A DNA stretch of 12,170 nt from JANQRV01 sp964533785 (GTDB lineage: Bacteria > Bacteroidota > Bacteroidia > Chitinophagales > Saprospiraceae). Position numbers and translations under genes: made by a program. The stretch lies in assembly GCA_964533785.1 (NCBI GenBank), contig CAZHNG010000212.1, positions 1 to 12,170 of the forward strand. Reading direction: 5' to 3'. Shown one piece after another: positions 1 to 5,708 of the stretch. The notes beneath the pieces were generated by a model that was given only the letters and a program-made list of their open reading frames with translations, was not told where the DNA came from and made no database searches. The first letter of the stretch is position 1; every line of letters begins with the position of its first letter.

Positions 1-49
1 ATTGCTCATTGCTCATTGTTCATTGCTCATTGTTCATTGCTCATTGTTC
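1..49 (-). repeat. Heptamer array, 7 units of GARCAAT (minus strand)
   Basis: Seven exact 7-base units fill positions 1-49. On the plus strand they read ATTGCTC or ATTGTTC, on the minus strand GAGCAAT or GAACAAT. The array probably continues beyond the left edge. It overlaps the 3' end of the minus-strand glycosyltransferase gene: the last six residues (TMSNEQ) and the TGA at 27-29 are read from the repeat. Because 7 is not a multiple of 3, three units put a TGA in all three frames of the minus strand, while the plus strand stays open in all frames. Confidence 0.95.
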
Positions 50-794
50 TTTTTTCCAAAATATACAAATACCGCAAAAATACTCCCCAGGCCATAATCA
101 CACTGACCACCAGCCCGATTTTACCATCCAAAAAACCTTTTTTCAAAATAAAATGCTTAAAAAAGCGGAAGAAAGGCTTAATCAATAAATGAAAAATAGT
201 TATGGTTGGAGTTTGGTGTTGATGGTCTTTGGCCGACCAGAGTGCATATCGTTGCATCTTAGCTAAAAAGTGGTCGATATTTTTATAGGTATAATGAACG
301 AGCTTGTTCTTTAAATACCCCACTTTTATTCCTTGGGTTTCTATTTCTTCATGTACCTGCAAGTGATTATACCGGCATTTATCCCGGTTTATCAACCGGA
401 TGACCGCATCATTTTGCCAACCACTATAACGAATTTTTTTTTTCATGAAGTGATTCTCTCTTCCTATCCAGTATGCATCACAGGGAATTTTTTCGGTCAT
501 CAGCAAGTTTTGGATTTCCTTCTGAAGTTCCAGAGTTACGCGTTCATCTGCGTCAAGAATAAGAACCCAGCGGTGACCGGCTTGGGGAATGGCCCAGTTT
601 TTCTGATCGGCAGGGCCCTTATATTCCCGTTGAAGAATTTTACCGGTGTAATTTTTGGCAATGGCTACGGTGTTATCTACACTAAATGAATCGACCACAA
701 TGATTTCATCCGACCACCGTACACTTTCCAGCACACCGGAAATATTGTCTTCTTCATTGTAAGTAGTGATGATGACGGATAATTTGTGATTCAT
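27..794 (-). CDS. Family 2 glycosyltransferase, LPS-core (WaaE/KdtX-like) type
   Basis: A 255-residue protein likely to transfer a sugar to the inner lipopolysaccharide core or another surface glycan, at the cytoplasmic face of the inner membrane. Visible GT-A features are the N-terminal beta strand with TYNEE at residues 11-15, VVDSFSVD at about 33-40, and the metal-binding DADE at 81-84. The middle sequence ADQKNWAI and the C-terminal FLDGKIGL segment followed by a hydrophobic stretch are typical of the WaaE/KdtX branch, from family knowledge. I chose the ATG at 794; a TTG two codons upstream (800) is the only longer alternative. The conserved part ends at about ILEKR, and the last six residues and stop come from the heptamer array, so the natural C-terminus has been altered or captured by the repeat. 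The acceptor sugar cannot be read from the sequence. Confidence 0.88.
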   Translation of the reverse strand: MNHKLSVIITTYNEEDNISGVLESVRWSDEIIVVDSFSVDNTVAIAKNYTGKILQREYKGPADQKNWAIPQAGHRWVLILDADERVTLELQKEIQNLLMTEKIPCDAYWIGRENHFMKKKIRYSGWQNDAVIRLINRDKCRYNHLQVHEEIETQGIKVGYLKNKLVHYTYKNIDHFLAKMQRYALWSAKDHQHQTPTITIFHLLIKPFFRFFKHFILKKGFLDGKIGLVVSVIMAWGVFLRYLYILEKRTMSNEQ

Positions 795-856
795 AGTCAA
801 TGGTTACGAGTTAGACAAGTTGATACGGGTAACAAGCATTGGAACAAATACCCTTC

Positions 857-913
857 ATTGCCTCATTGCTCATTGTTCATTGTTCATTGCTCATTGCTCA
901 TTGTTCATTGCTC
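857..913 (-). repeat. Heptamer array, 8 units of GARCAAT (minus strand)
   Basis: The plus strand reads ATTGCCTC (an 8-base variant, 857-864) and then seven exact ATTGCTC/ATTGTTC units to 913. The minus strand therefore carries the stop-rich GARCAAT orientation. The array lies 62 bases beyond the cysQ stop and 62 bases upstream of the glycosyltransferase ATG. If the two minus-strand genes were co-transcribed it would sit in the leader of the second. Confidence 0.95.
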
Positions 914-975
914 ACTAAAAGAAGAGCGGGTGATATAAGTTACTGCGAGCCCCAGTTTAACCTGTAAAACCTCAT

Positions 976-999
976 TTAACTCGCTAACTCGTTAATTCG
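976..999 (-). repeat. Octamer repeat, 3 units, encoding the CysQ C-terminus
   Basis: On the minus strand three 8-base units follow each other: CGAATTAA, CGAGTTAG, CGAGTTAA. They encode the last seven residues of CysQ (RINELAS) and its TAA stop. Single copies of a similar motif occur near other heptamer arrays: ACGAGTTAG at 808-816, and TTAATCCG/TTAACTCG at about 3821-3838. Confidence 0.8.
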
Positions 1000-1767
1000 T
1001 CCGTAGGCAATAAAATGCGGATTGCGCAAATTTTCTTTGTTGTAAAGAAGCGGTTCTCCCGTTTCGCGGTTGATCACTTTTCCACCGGCTTCTTCCAGCA
1101 CGATTTGAGCAGCGGCGGTATCCCATTCCATTGTTGGTGCAAGACGTGGATAGACATGTGCTTCGCCTTCTGCGAGGATCAAGAATTTTAGGGAACTACC
1201 TTTCGAAACTAAATTGGGCTCGCTTAATTGTTCAACAAAGGTACGGGTTTCATCATTGAGATGAGAACGAGAACAAACTACTCCTAGTCCACCATCCGTA
1301 ATTGAAAACTCCTGAGCATTGAGTGGTAGCTTTTCCTTTCCGTTTTGCTCAAATGCACCCTGGTCTTTTACTGCCCAGTATGTTTTTTTAGACACAGGAA
1401 TGTAAACAACCCCCAAAATTGGTTGCTGCTGATGGATCAATGCGATATTTACCGTAAATTCTCCGTTGCGTTTGATAAACTCTTTTGTACCGTCCAGCGG
1501 ATCCACCAACCAGTAGTAATCAAAGTTTCTTCGTTCTTCAAAAGGGACTGCTTTATTCTCCTCTGATATGATGGGAAAGCGGGGCTTCAACTGCTCCAAT
1601 TTTTGACAAATGATTTCGTTTGAGGCTTTATCTGCTTTTGTCAAGGGAGAATTGTCCGTTTTTTGCTGTATTTCTATGTCGGAAGCATTTTCGTAAATTT
1701 CGATAATTGCATCTCCCGCGGCTTCAGCAATTGCTGTTACCTTTTGGGCTAACTCGATTAAATTCAT
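976..1767 (-). CDS. cysQ: 3'(2'),5'-bisphosphate nucleotidase CysQ
   Basis: A 263-residue member of the inositol monophosphatase superfamily, expected to remove the 3' phosphate from PAP (and PAPS), a by-product of sulfate activation. The metal-site motifs are in order: DNSPLTKAD at 38-46, EE at 69-70, DPLDGTKEF at 89-97 and WDTAAA at 215-220. The DGTKEF form is the CysQ signature and separates it from plain inositol phosphatases. Length is normal. I chose the ATG at 1767; an in-frame TTG at 1776 adds three residues and is less likely. The gene is divergent from galE across 135 bases. The last eight codons, including the TAA stop, lie in a threefold 8-base repeat. Function is secure at family level; the exact substrate preference is inferred. 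Confidence 0.93.
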   Translation of the reverse strand: MNLIELAQKVTAIAEAAGDAIIEIYENASDIEIQQKTDNSPLTKADKASNEIICQKLEQLKPRFPIISEENKAVPFEERRNFDYYWLVDPLDGTKEFIKRNGEFTVNIALIHQQQPILGVVYIPVSKKTYWAVKDQGAFEQNGKEKLPLNAQEFSITDGGLGVVCSRSHLNDETRTFVEQLSEPNLVSKGSSLKFLILAEGEAHVYPRLAPTMEWDTAAAQIVLEEAGGKVINRETGEPLLYNKENLRNPHFIAYGRINELAS

Positions 1768-1902
1768 AATTTTCAATTAATATTAAAATGATAACTTAGG
1801 ATCAAAATATTGCAGCGCAAAGTAAAAACATCCCTGATTAAAAGTAAAATGATTAGTAAGAAACAAAATACCAAACACTGAGTACACAAGATTAAAAAAA
1901 AT

Positions 1903-2934
1903 ATGAGCAAGGTATTAGTATCTGGTGGATGCGGTTACATTGGCAGCCACACCATAGTAGACTTGATCGATAATGGCTTTGAAGTCATTTCCATCGACAA
2001 CCTCAGCAACTCAGATGAATCTGTTCTTGGAGGTATACGGAAAATAACCGGAAAAGATGTGCGGAATTACCAGGTTGATTTATGTGATCTGGAAAAAACG
2101 GAACAAATTTTTGAGAGCCACCCCGACATCCAGGGGATCATCCATTTTGCAGCTCTGAAGAGCGTAGGAGAATCAGTTGAACAACCTTTACGCTACTTCC
2201 AAAATAATCTAAACAGTTTGATCAATATTTTGAGCTGCATGGAAAAATTTGGAGTTGAGCACCTCATTTTTTCCTCTTCTTGTTCGGTCTATGGCAATGC
2301 GGATCAATTACCTGTTACCGAAAATACCCCTCTGCAGGAGGCAGAATCTCCATATGCCCGCACCAAGCAAATGGGTGAACAAATCATTCAGGATTTCCTA
2401 GGGAAAGGCGTTAAAAGCAAGGTCGTTTTATTGCGTTATTTTAATCCGGCAGGTGCACACGAAAGCGCGTTGATTGGAGAATCACCAATCAATAAAGCGA
2501 ATAACCTGGTGCCGGTCATCACCGAAACTGCCGTCGGTAAAAGAGCGGAATTGGTCGTTTTTGGTGACGATTACGACACCAGGGATGGAAGTTGCATACG
2601 GGATTATATTCACATAATGGATTTGGCCCATGCCCATACCAAAGCGCTGCAATTTTTACTAGAAAAGAGGAATAGCAGCAACCTGGAAATATTTAATTTA
2701 GGCATTGGCCAGGGTGTGACGGTACTGGAAGCGGTAAAAGCATTTGAAAAAGTGACAGGACTACAATTGAATTACCGCATCGGTCCGCGCCGACCAGGAG
2801 ATGTGGTGGCCATTTACGCCAATCAGGATCGGGCCGCTAATTTATTGAATTGGCATCCTTCCAGAGGCATTGAAGACATTATGGAAACCGCCTGGGCCTG
2901 GGAAAAAACAAGAAGTGAGCACGTTAAAACTTAA
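1903..2934 (+). CDS. galE: UDP-glucose 4-epimerase GalE
   Basis: A full-length 343-residue extended SDR enzyme that interconverts UDP-glucose and UDP-galactose using bound NAD, in the cytosol. It has the Rossmann motif GGCGYIG at 8-14, the NAD-contacting FAALK at 82-86, the catalytic serine region SSSCSVYG at 124-131, and the YxxxK pair Tyr151/Lys155. The order and spacing fit E. coli GalE (Tyr149/Lys153). The later RYFNPAGAH, around 178-186, is also typical. The start ATG at 1903 is the natural one because the glycine motif follows directly. It supplies UDP-galactose for surface glycans and may also serve galactose use; no gal catabolic genes are nearby. A membrane-protein gene starts 17 bases after its stop and is probably co-transcribed. 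Confidence 0.96.
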   Translation: MSKVLVSGGCGYIGSHTIVDLIDNGFEVISIDNLSNSDESVLGGIRKITGKDVRNYQVDLCDLEKTEQIFESHPDIQGIIHFAALKSVGESVEQPLRYFQNNLNSLINILSCMEKFGVEHLIFSSSCSVYGNADQLPVTENTPLQEAESPYARTKQMGEQIIQDFLGKGVKSKVVLLRYFNPAGAHESALIGESPINKANNLVPVITETAVGKRAELVVFGDDYDTRDGSCIRDYIHIMDLAHAHTKALQFLLEKRNSSNLEIFNLGIGQGVTVLEAVKAFEKVTGLQLNYRIGPRRPGDVVAIYANQDRAANLLNWHPSRGIEDIMETAWAWEKTRSEHVKT

Positions 2935-2951
2935 ATAAAACTCGGTTTGTC

Positions 2952-3719
2952 ATGGAGTGGGGTGAAAAGAGCATTTTCTATTATTTATTGATGGCTCTTC
3001 TAGCTATTGGAGTACTACAGGGTTTGTCCATCGGGTTTTTATTCTTTTTTAAAAAATCAGGAATAAAGCGTGCGAACTATTTGTACGGTGCACTATTAAT
3101 AGCATTTGCTTTCACTCTCTTCCATAACATTTTAACTATAACGGGAATTTTTTCCGCCTACCCTGCTATTAAGTTTCTTCCCATTTACTTTACGCTTGCT
3201 CTTCCTCCCCTTTTATTTTATCACGTAAAAATAGACCTCTATCCGGGATATCACTTCAGATGGTCAGATGCCAAACATTTTATATTACCCGCCGGTCAGT
3301 TAATTTTTTTCAGCACCGTATTCTTTATGGCTACCGAATATAAAGCCAACCTGGGTCGCTATTTTTACAATCCTTTCTTCGGCGGTTTAGAGCAGTTTTT
3401 CTATTTGACCTCTTTCTTTGCCTACCTTTATTTTGCTTACCGGTATACCAAACAAAAAAAGCGGTACATCGCAGGAAAAAAAAGGATCAAACGCCTTTTA
3501 TATCTGCAAAACCTGTTAAAAGTTTTCTTTTTTCTTTTTTGTATCCATGCCGGCTTTGTCGTTTCTGATTTTGTGAGCTACGAGTTTTTGCACATCAACC
3601 TGAGAACTATTAAAGCTTTTGCTGCTCTTGGAGCCTTATCTTTCGCCAATCTGGTATTTTGGCTGGGTACTTACGGTTTTCAAGTGTTGTTTTGGGGCAG
3701 GAAGTTATTTTATAGCTAA
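2952..3719 (+). CDS. Orphan 7TM sensor-like membrane protein
   Basis: A 255-residue, strongly hydrophobic protein with about seven transmembrane segments near residues 10-33, 44-64, 72-92, 108-127, 146-166, 184-209 and 218-240. Short basic loops (KKSGIKR at 34-40, KKRYIAGKKRIKR at 169-181) fit the positive-inside rule. The pattern, with GLSIGFLFFFKK after the first helix, PLLFYHVK at about 86-93 and FWLGTYG near 236-242, resembles the N-terminal membrane domain of Bacteroidota AraC-family regulators. Those proteins carry a C-terminal helix-turn-helix domain of roughly 120-130 residues after the last helix. Here the protein stops 15 residues after helix 7, so no DNA-binding part exists. It lies 17 bases after galE and five bases before a heptamer array. 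The family assignment is by remembered pattern; the function is unknown. Confidence 0.7.
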   Translation: MEWGEKSIFYYLLMALLAIGVLQGLSIGFLFFFKKSGIKRANYLYGALLIAFAFTLFHNILTITGIFSAYPAIKFLPIYFTLALPPLLFYHVKIDLYPGYHFRWSDAKHFILPAGQLIFFSTVFFMATEYKANLGRYFYNPFFGGLEQFFYLTSFFAYLYFAYRYTKQKKRYIAGKKRIKRLLYLQNLLKVFFFLFCIHAGFVVSDFVSYEFLHINLRTIKAFAALGALSFANLVFWLGTYGFQVLFWGRKLFYS

Positions 3720-3724
3720 CTTGG

Positions 3725-3809
3725 GATCAATGAGCAATGAGCAATGATCAATGATCAATGAGCAATGAGCAATGAGCAATGAACAATGAGCAATGGAGCG
3801 GTGAGCAAT
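3725..3809 (+). repeat. Heptamer array, 12 units of GARCAAT/GATCAAT (plus strand)
   Basis: Twelve units run from 3725 to 3809. Eleven are 7 bases long (GAGCAAT, GAACAAT or GATCAAT) and one is a degenerate 8-base unit at 3795-3802. The array begins five bases after the stop of the 7TM gene, with the stop-rich orientation on that gene's coding strand. GATCAAT variants appear only in this array. A short TTAATCCG/TTAACTCG motif follows at about 3821-3838. Confidence 0.95.
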
Positions 3810-3885
3810 GAAAAACTTGTTAATCCGTATTAACTCGCCGGAATCGACCACACAATAAATTGCACATAAATAACACTTAATCTAA

Positions 3886-3915
3886 TTTGTTTTATAATTT
3901 GGTTTTGTAGCTTTA
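3886..3915 (+). promoter_or_regulatory. Candidate Bacteroidota promoter for the radical-SAM remnant
   Basis: TTTG at 3886-3889 is followed after 18 bases by TAGCTTTA at 3908-3915, one mismatch from the Bacteroidota -7 element TAnnTTTG. The ATG at 3920 comes four bases later, so a transcript would be leaderless or nearly so. The promoter appears to have outlived its truncated gene. Confidence 0.45.
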
Positions 3916-3919
3916 TATT

Positions 3920-4258
3920 ATGGATGATCGTGTACGAGAAAAGTTAAAAATATTGGCTGATGCCGCCAAGTACGATGTCTCCTGTGCATCGAGCGGTAGT
4001 AAGCGAAAAAACACTAAAACCGGGTTGGGTAATGCTACCGGCATGGGGATTTGTCACACCTACACCGAAGACGGACGTTGTGTTTCTTTGCTTAAAATAT
4101 TATTGACCAATTACTGCATTTATGATTGTGCCTACTGCGTCAGTCGCCGCAGCAATGATGTCAAACGGGCAGCTTTTACAGCGAAAGGCAACAACTGCAG
4201 TTATCATTATTCTAGATTCTCCTTGAAACTATCGCGATTTCCTTTATGTTATAGATAA
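3920..4258 (+). pseudogene. Truncated radical-SAM protein (DNA modification/repair type, TIGR03916-like)
   Basis: The first 87 residues or so match the N-terminus of the radical-SAM protein usually encoded beside a DUF4130 protein and sometimes linked to uracil-DNA glycosylase-like domains (TIGR03916 as I remember it). CASSGSKR at 22-29, the glycine-rich GLGNATGMGICH at 35-46, and the cluster motif Cys66-x3-Cys70-x2-Cys73 in NYCIYDCAYC are present. Homologues run to roughly 400 residues with a full TIM-barrel core. Here the family-like sequence ends at RRSNDVKRAAFT, near base 4180, and about 25 unrelated residues lead to a stop, 112 in total. The rest of the gene is not elsewhere in the window. 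A product could not form the barrel, so it is called a pseudogene. The intact gene's function is not established beyond presumed DNA metabolism. Confidence 0.82.
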
Positions 4259-4268
4259 AGGTTTCAAA

Positions 4269-4850
4269 ATGTTTCTTATGACAGCTCAAAACCAAGCCCA
4301 GCCTAAATTGCACCTGTGGACTGTAGATGACTACCATCTAATGGTTGAGTATGGTATCTTATCTGAAGATAGCAGGGTTGAATTATTGAACGGCCAAATA
4401 GTAGAGATGAGCCCAATTGGAACTTTTCACGCAAGTTGTGTAAAATGTATAAATAAAATCATTCAGAGTTTAGTCCCGGATGAATTAATTATTGGAATTC
4501 AGGATCCTATCATTTTGAATGATTTTTCAGAACCTGAACCTGATCTGACTATTCTGAGGCCTAGAGCGAATTTTTATGCAGATGCTCATCCCAGGACAGA
4601 AGATATCCTTTTATTAATAGAAGTGGCAGATAGCAGTATTAGAGTAGATAAAGAAACGAAGATACCATTATATGCTCGTTCCGGTATTTCTGAGTGCTGG
4701 CTTTTGAACACGACAACAAAAACACTTGAACAATATAGAATGCCAGGTTCAGACAATTATCAGTATAAAAAGCTATTCTCAGAAATTGATACAATAACTC
4801 TTCTTGACCAATACCCCATACTAGTAGGGGAAATGTTCCCCTTTTCATAG
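4269..4850 (+). CDS. Uma2-family (DUF820) PD-(D/E)xK nuclease-like protein
   Basis: A 193-residue protein of the Uma2 family, a restriction-endonuclease-like fold of unknown cellular role that is abundant in cyanobacteria and some Saprospiria. Visible features are WTVDDYHLM near 17-25, RVELLNGQIVEMSP at 36-49 (Glu38), EPDL with Asp92, LLIEVADSS with Glu118, Lys131 in ETKIPLYA, and the closing GISECWLLN at 139-147. These fit the family's acidic and lysine positions, so the active site looks intact. The start is uncertain: Met1 at 4269 or Met4 at 4278. The gene sits between a truncated radical-SAM gene and its usual DUF4130 partner, where the missing radical-SAM part should be. It therefore looks like an inserted cassette. 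No antitoxin-like or methylase partner is adjacent. Confidence 0.85.
   Translation: MFLMTAQNQAQPKLHLWTVDDYHLMVEYGILSEDSRVELLNGQIVEMSPIGTFHASCVKCINKIIQSLVPDELIIGIQDPIILNDFSEPEPDLTILRPRANFYADAHPRTEDILLLIEVADSSIRVDKETKIPLYARSGISECWLLNTTTKTLEQYRMPGSDNYQYKKLFSEIDTITLLDQYPILVGEMFPFS
4826..4845 (+). terminator. Possible intrinsic terminator inside the Uma2 3' end
   Basis: A 7-base inverted repeat, AGGGGAA at 4826-4832 and TTCCCCT at 4836-4842, has a three-base loop and is followed by three more T residues. It overlaps the last codons of the Uma2 gene. The stem is short, so it may simply be coding sequence. Confidence 0.3.
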
Positions 4851-4859
4851 CCTGCACCT

Positions 4860-5608
4860 ATGACTTACATTTACGATGGCACATACGAAGGTTTACTTTC
4901 CGTTATTTTCGAGCGCTACCGGCTAAAATCAAATGTGAGCAGGATCGTAGCGGAAGAGCTTTACCAGGAAGAGCTCTTCGACCACCCCGTTCAAGTTGCC
5001 ACCAATCCTGAATGGGCGGCACGGGTAGAAAAAGGCATCATCCGAAAAACTTCAAACCAAAGCGCCAAAATGCTTTACCGGTGCTTTTTGTCCGAATTAC
5101 CAGGTGTAGAATGGCGGATCTACCAATACATTCGCCTTGCCATGGAAAGCTCCCAGAATATTGAACAAAATTTCCGTGAAGATTGTGTTCTTCAACTTCA
5201 ACAGATCAACAAAAAGGTAGGCAGAGAAGTACACCGGATGCACGCCTTTGTGCGGTTTCAACACACCAAAGACAACATATACTACGCCGTTATCGAGCCG
5301 GATTTAACGTTATTCCTCTGATCGGCAAACATTTCGAAGATCGCTATCCCGCCATGCATTGGGTTATTTACGACCATAAAAGACGCTATGGGATCTATTA
5401 TAATACCCAGCAAACTTCCTTCATCACTTTTTCTTCCGAAAACCCTTTAAATCAACTCCCAAAAAATATTCTGGAAGAAAAAGAGGTAGACTATCAACAG
5501 TTATGGAAAGATTATTTTCAAAGCGTCAATATCCCGGAAAGACAAAATATGAAATTGCATTTACGGCAGGTGCCCAAGCGGTACTGGAAATATCTCACGG
5601 AGAAGTAA
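4860..5608 (+). pseudogene. DUF4130 (TIGR03915-like) DNA-metabolism protein, frameshifted
   Basis: The first frame (4860-5321) begins YIYDGTYEGLL, the characteristic start of the DUF4130/TIGR03915 family that partners the radical-SAM protein upstream. It follows the family to YYAVIEPD (Asp148, bases 5301-5303) and then meets a stop at 5319-5321. The rest of the family sequence continues one frame over, from NVIPLIGKHFEDRYP through WVIYDHKRRYGIYY to the end at 5608. Adding one T to the TTT at 5303-5305 restores a continuous reading frame of 249 residues, about the usual length. The simplest reading is a one-base deletion in a T run. The cellular role is not established; it is thought to act in DNA modification or repair with its neighbour. 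A single such change could be a sequencing error, but the broken partner argues for real decay. Confidence 0.85.
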
Positions 5609-5617
5609 ATACAGAGG

Positions 5618-5638
5618 CCAGATTTCAGATACCAGATT
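5618..5638. repeat. Short heptamer repeat, 3 units (YCAGATW)
   Basis: CCAGATT, TCAGATA and CCAGATT follow directly at 5618-5638, ten bases after the DUF4130 stop and between two convergent genes. The period is the same as in the GARCAAT arrays but the sequence is unrelated. Confidence 0.6.
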
Positions 5639-5694
5639 GGAGAAATACTCAATAACAGACATAGCTTATATCAGCCTTTCAAAGCCTGGTGACT

Positions 5695-5708
5695 CACTAT
5701 TCGCTATT
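5695..5708 (-). repeat. Short heptamer repeat, 2 units (AATAGYG), abutting a stop codon
   Basis: On the minus strand AATAGCG and AATAGTG follow the TGA of the UPF0104 gene without a gap. The units contain TAG, and TGA at the following junction. Two units alone could be chance; the placement directly after a stop matches the other repeats in the window. Confidence 0.45.

Noticed and set aside
333..689. A 118-codon plus-strand open frame inside the glycosyltransferase gene
   Set aside because: It lies antisense to a well-recognised gene, has no family resemblance and no start signal.
976..1767. cysQ and cysE as parts of one sulfur-assimilation cluster
   Set aside because: They lie about 8 kb apart on opposite strands with unrelated genes between them.
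3725..3809. CRISPR-like array
   Set aside because: The repeats are contiguous 7-base units without spacers, and no cas gene is near.
4181..4268. Insertion-sequence remnant or target duplication at the radical-SAM break
   Set aside because: I found no inverted ends, transposase fragment or matching duplication on either side of the Uma2 gene.
5183..5302. Separate gene start for the second DUF4130 frame
   Set aside because: The part before 5303 is the wrong frame over conserved first-frame coding sequence; only the part after the shift resembles the family.
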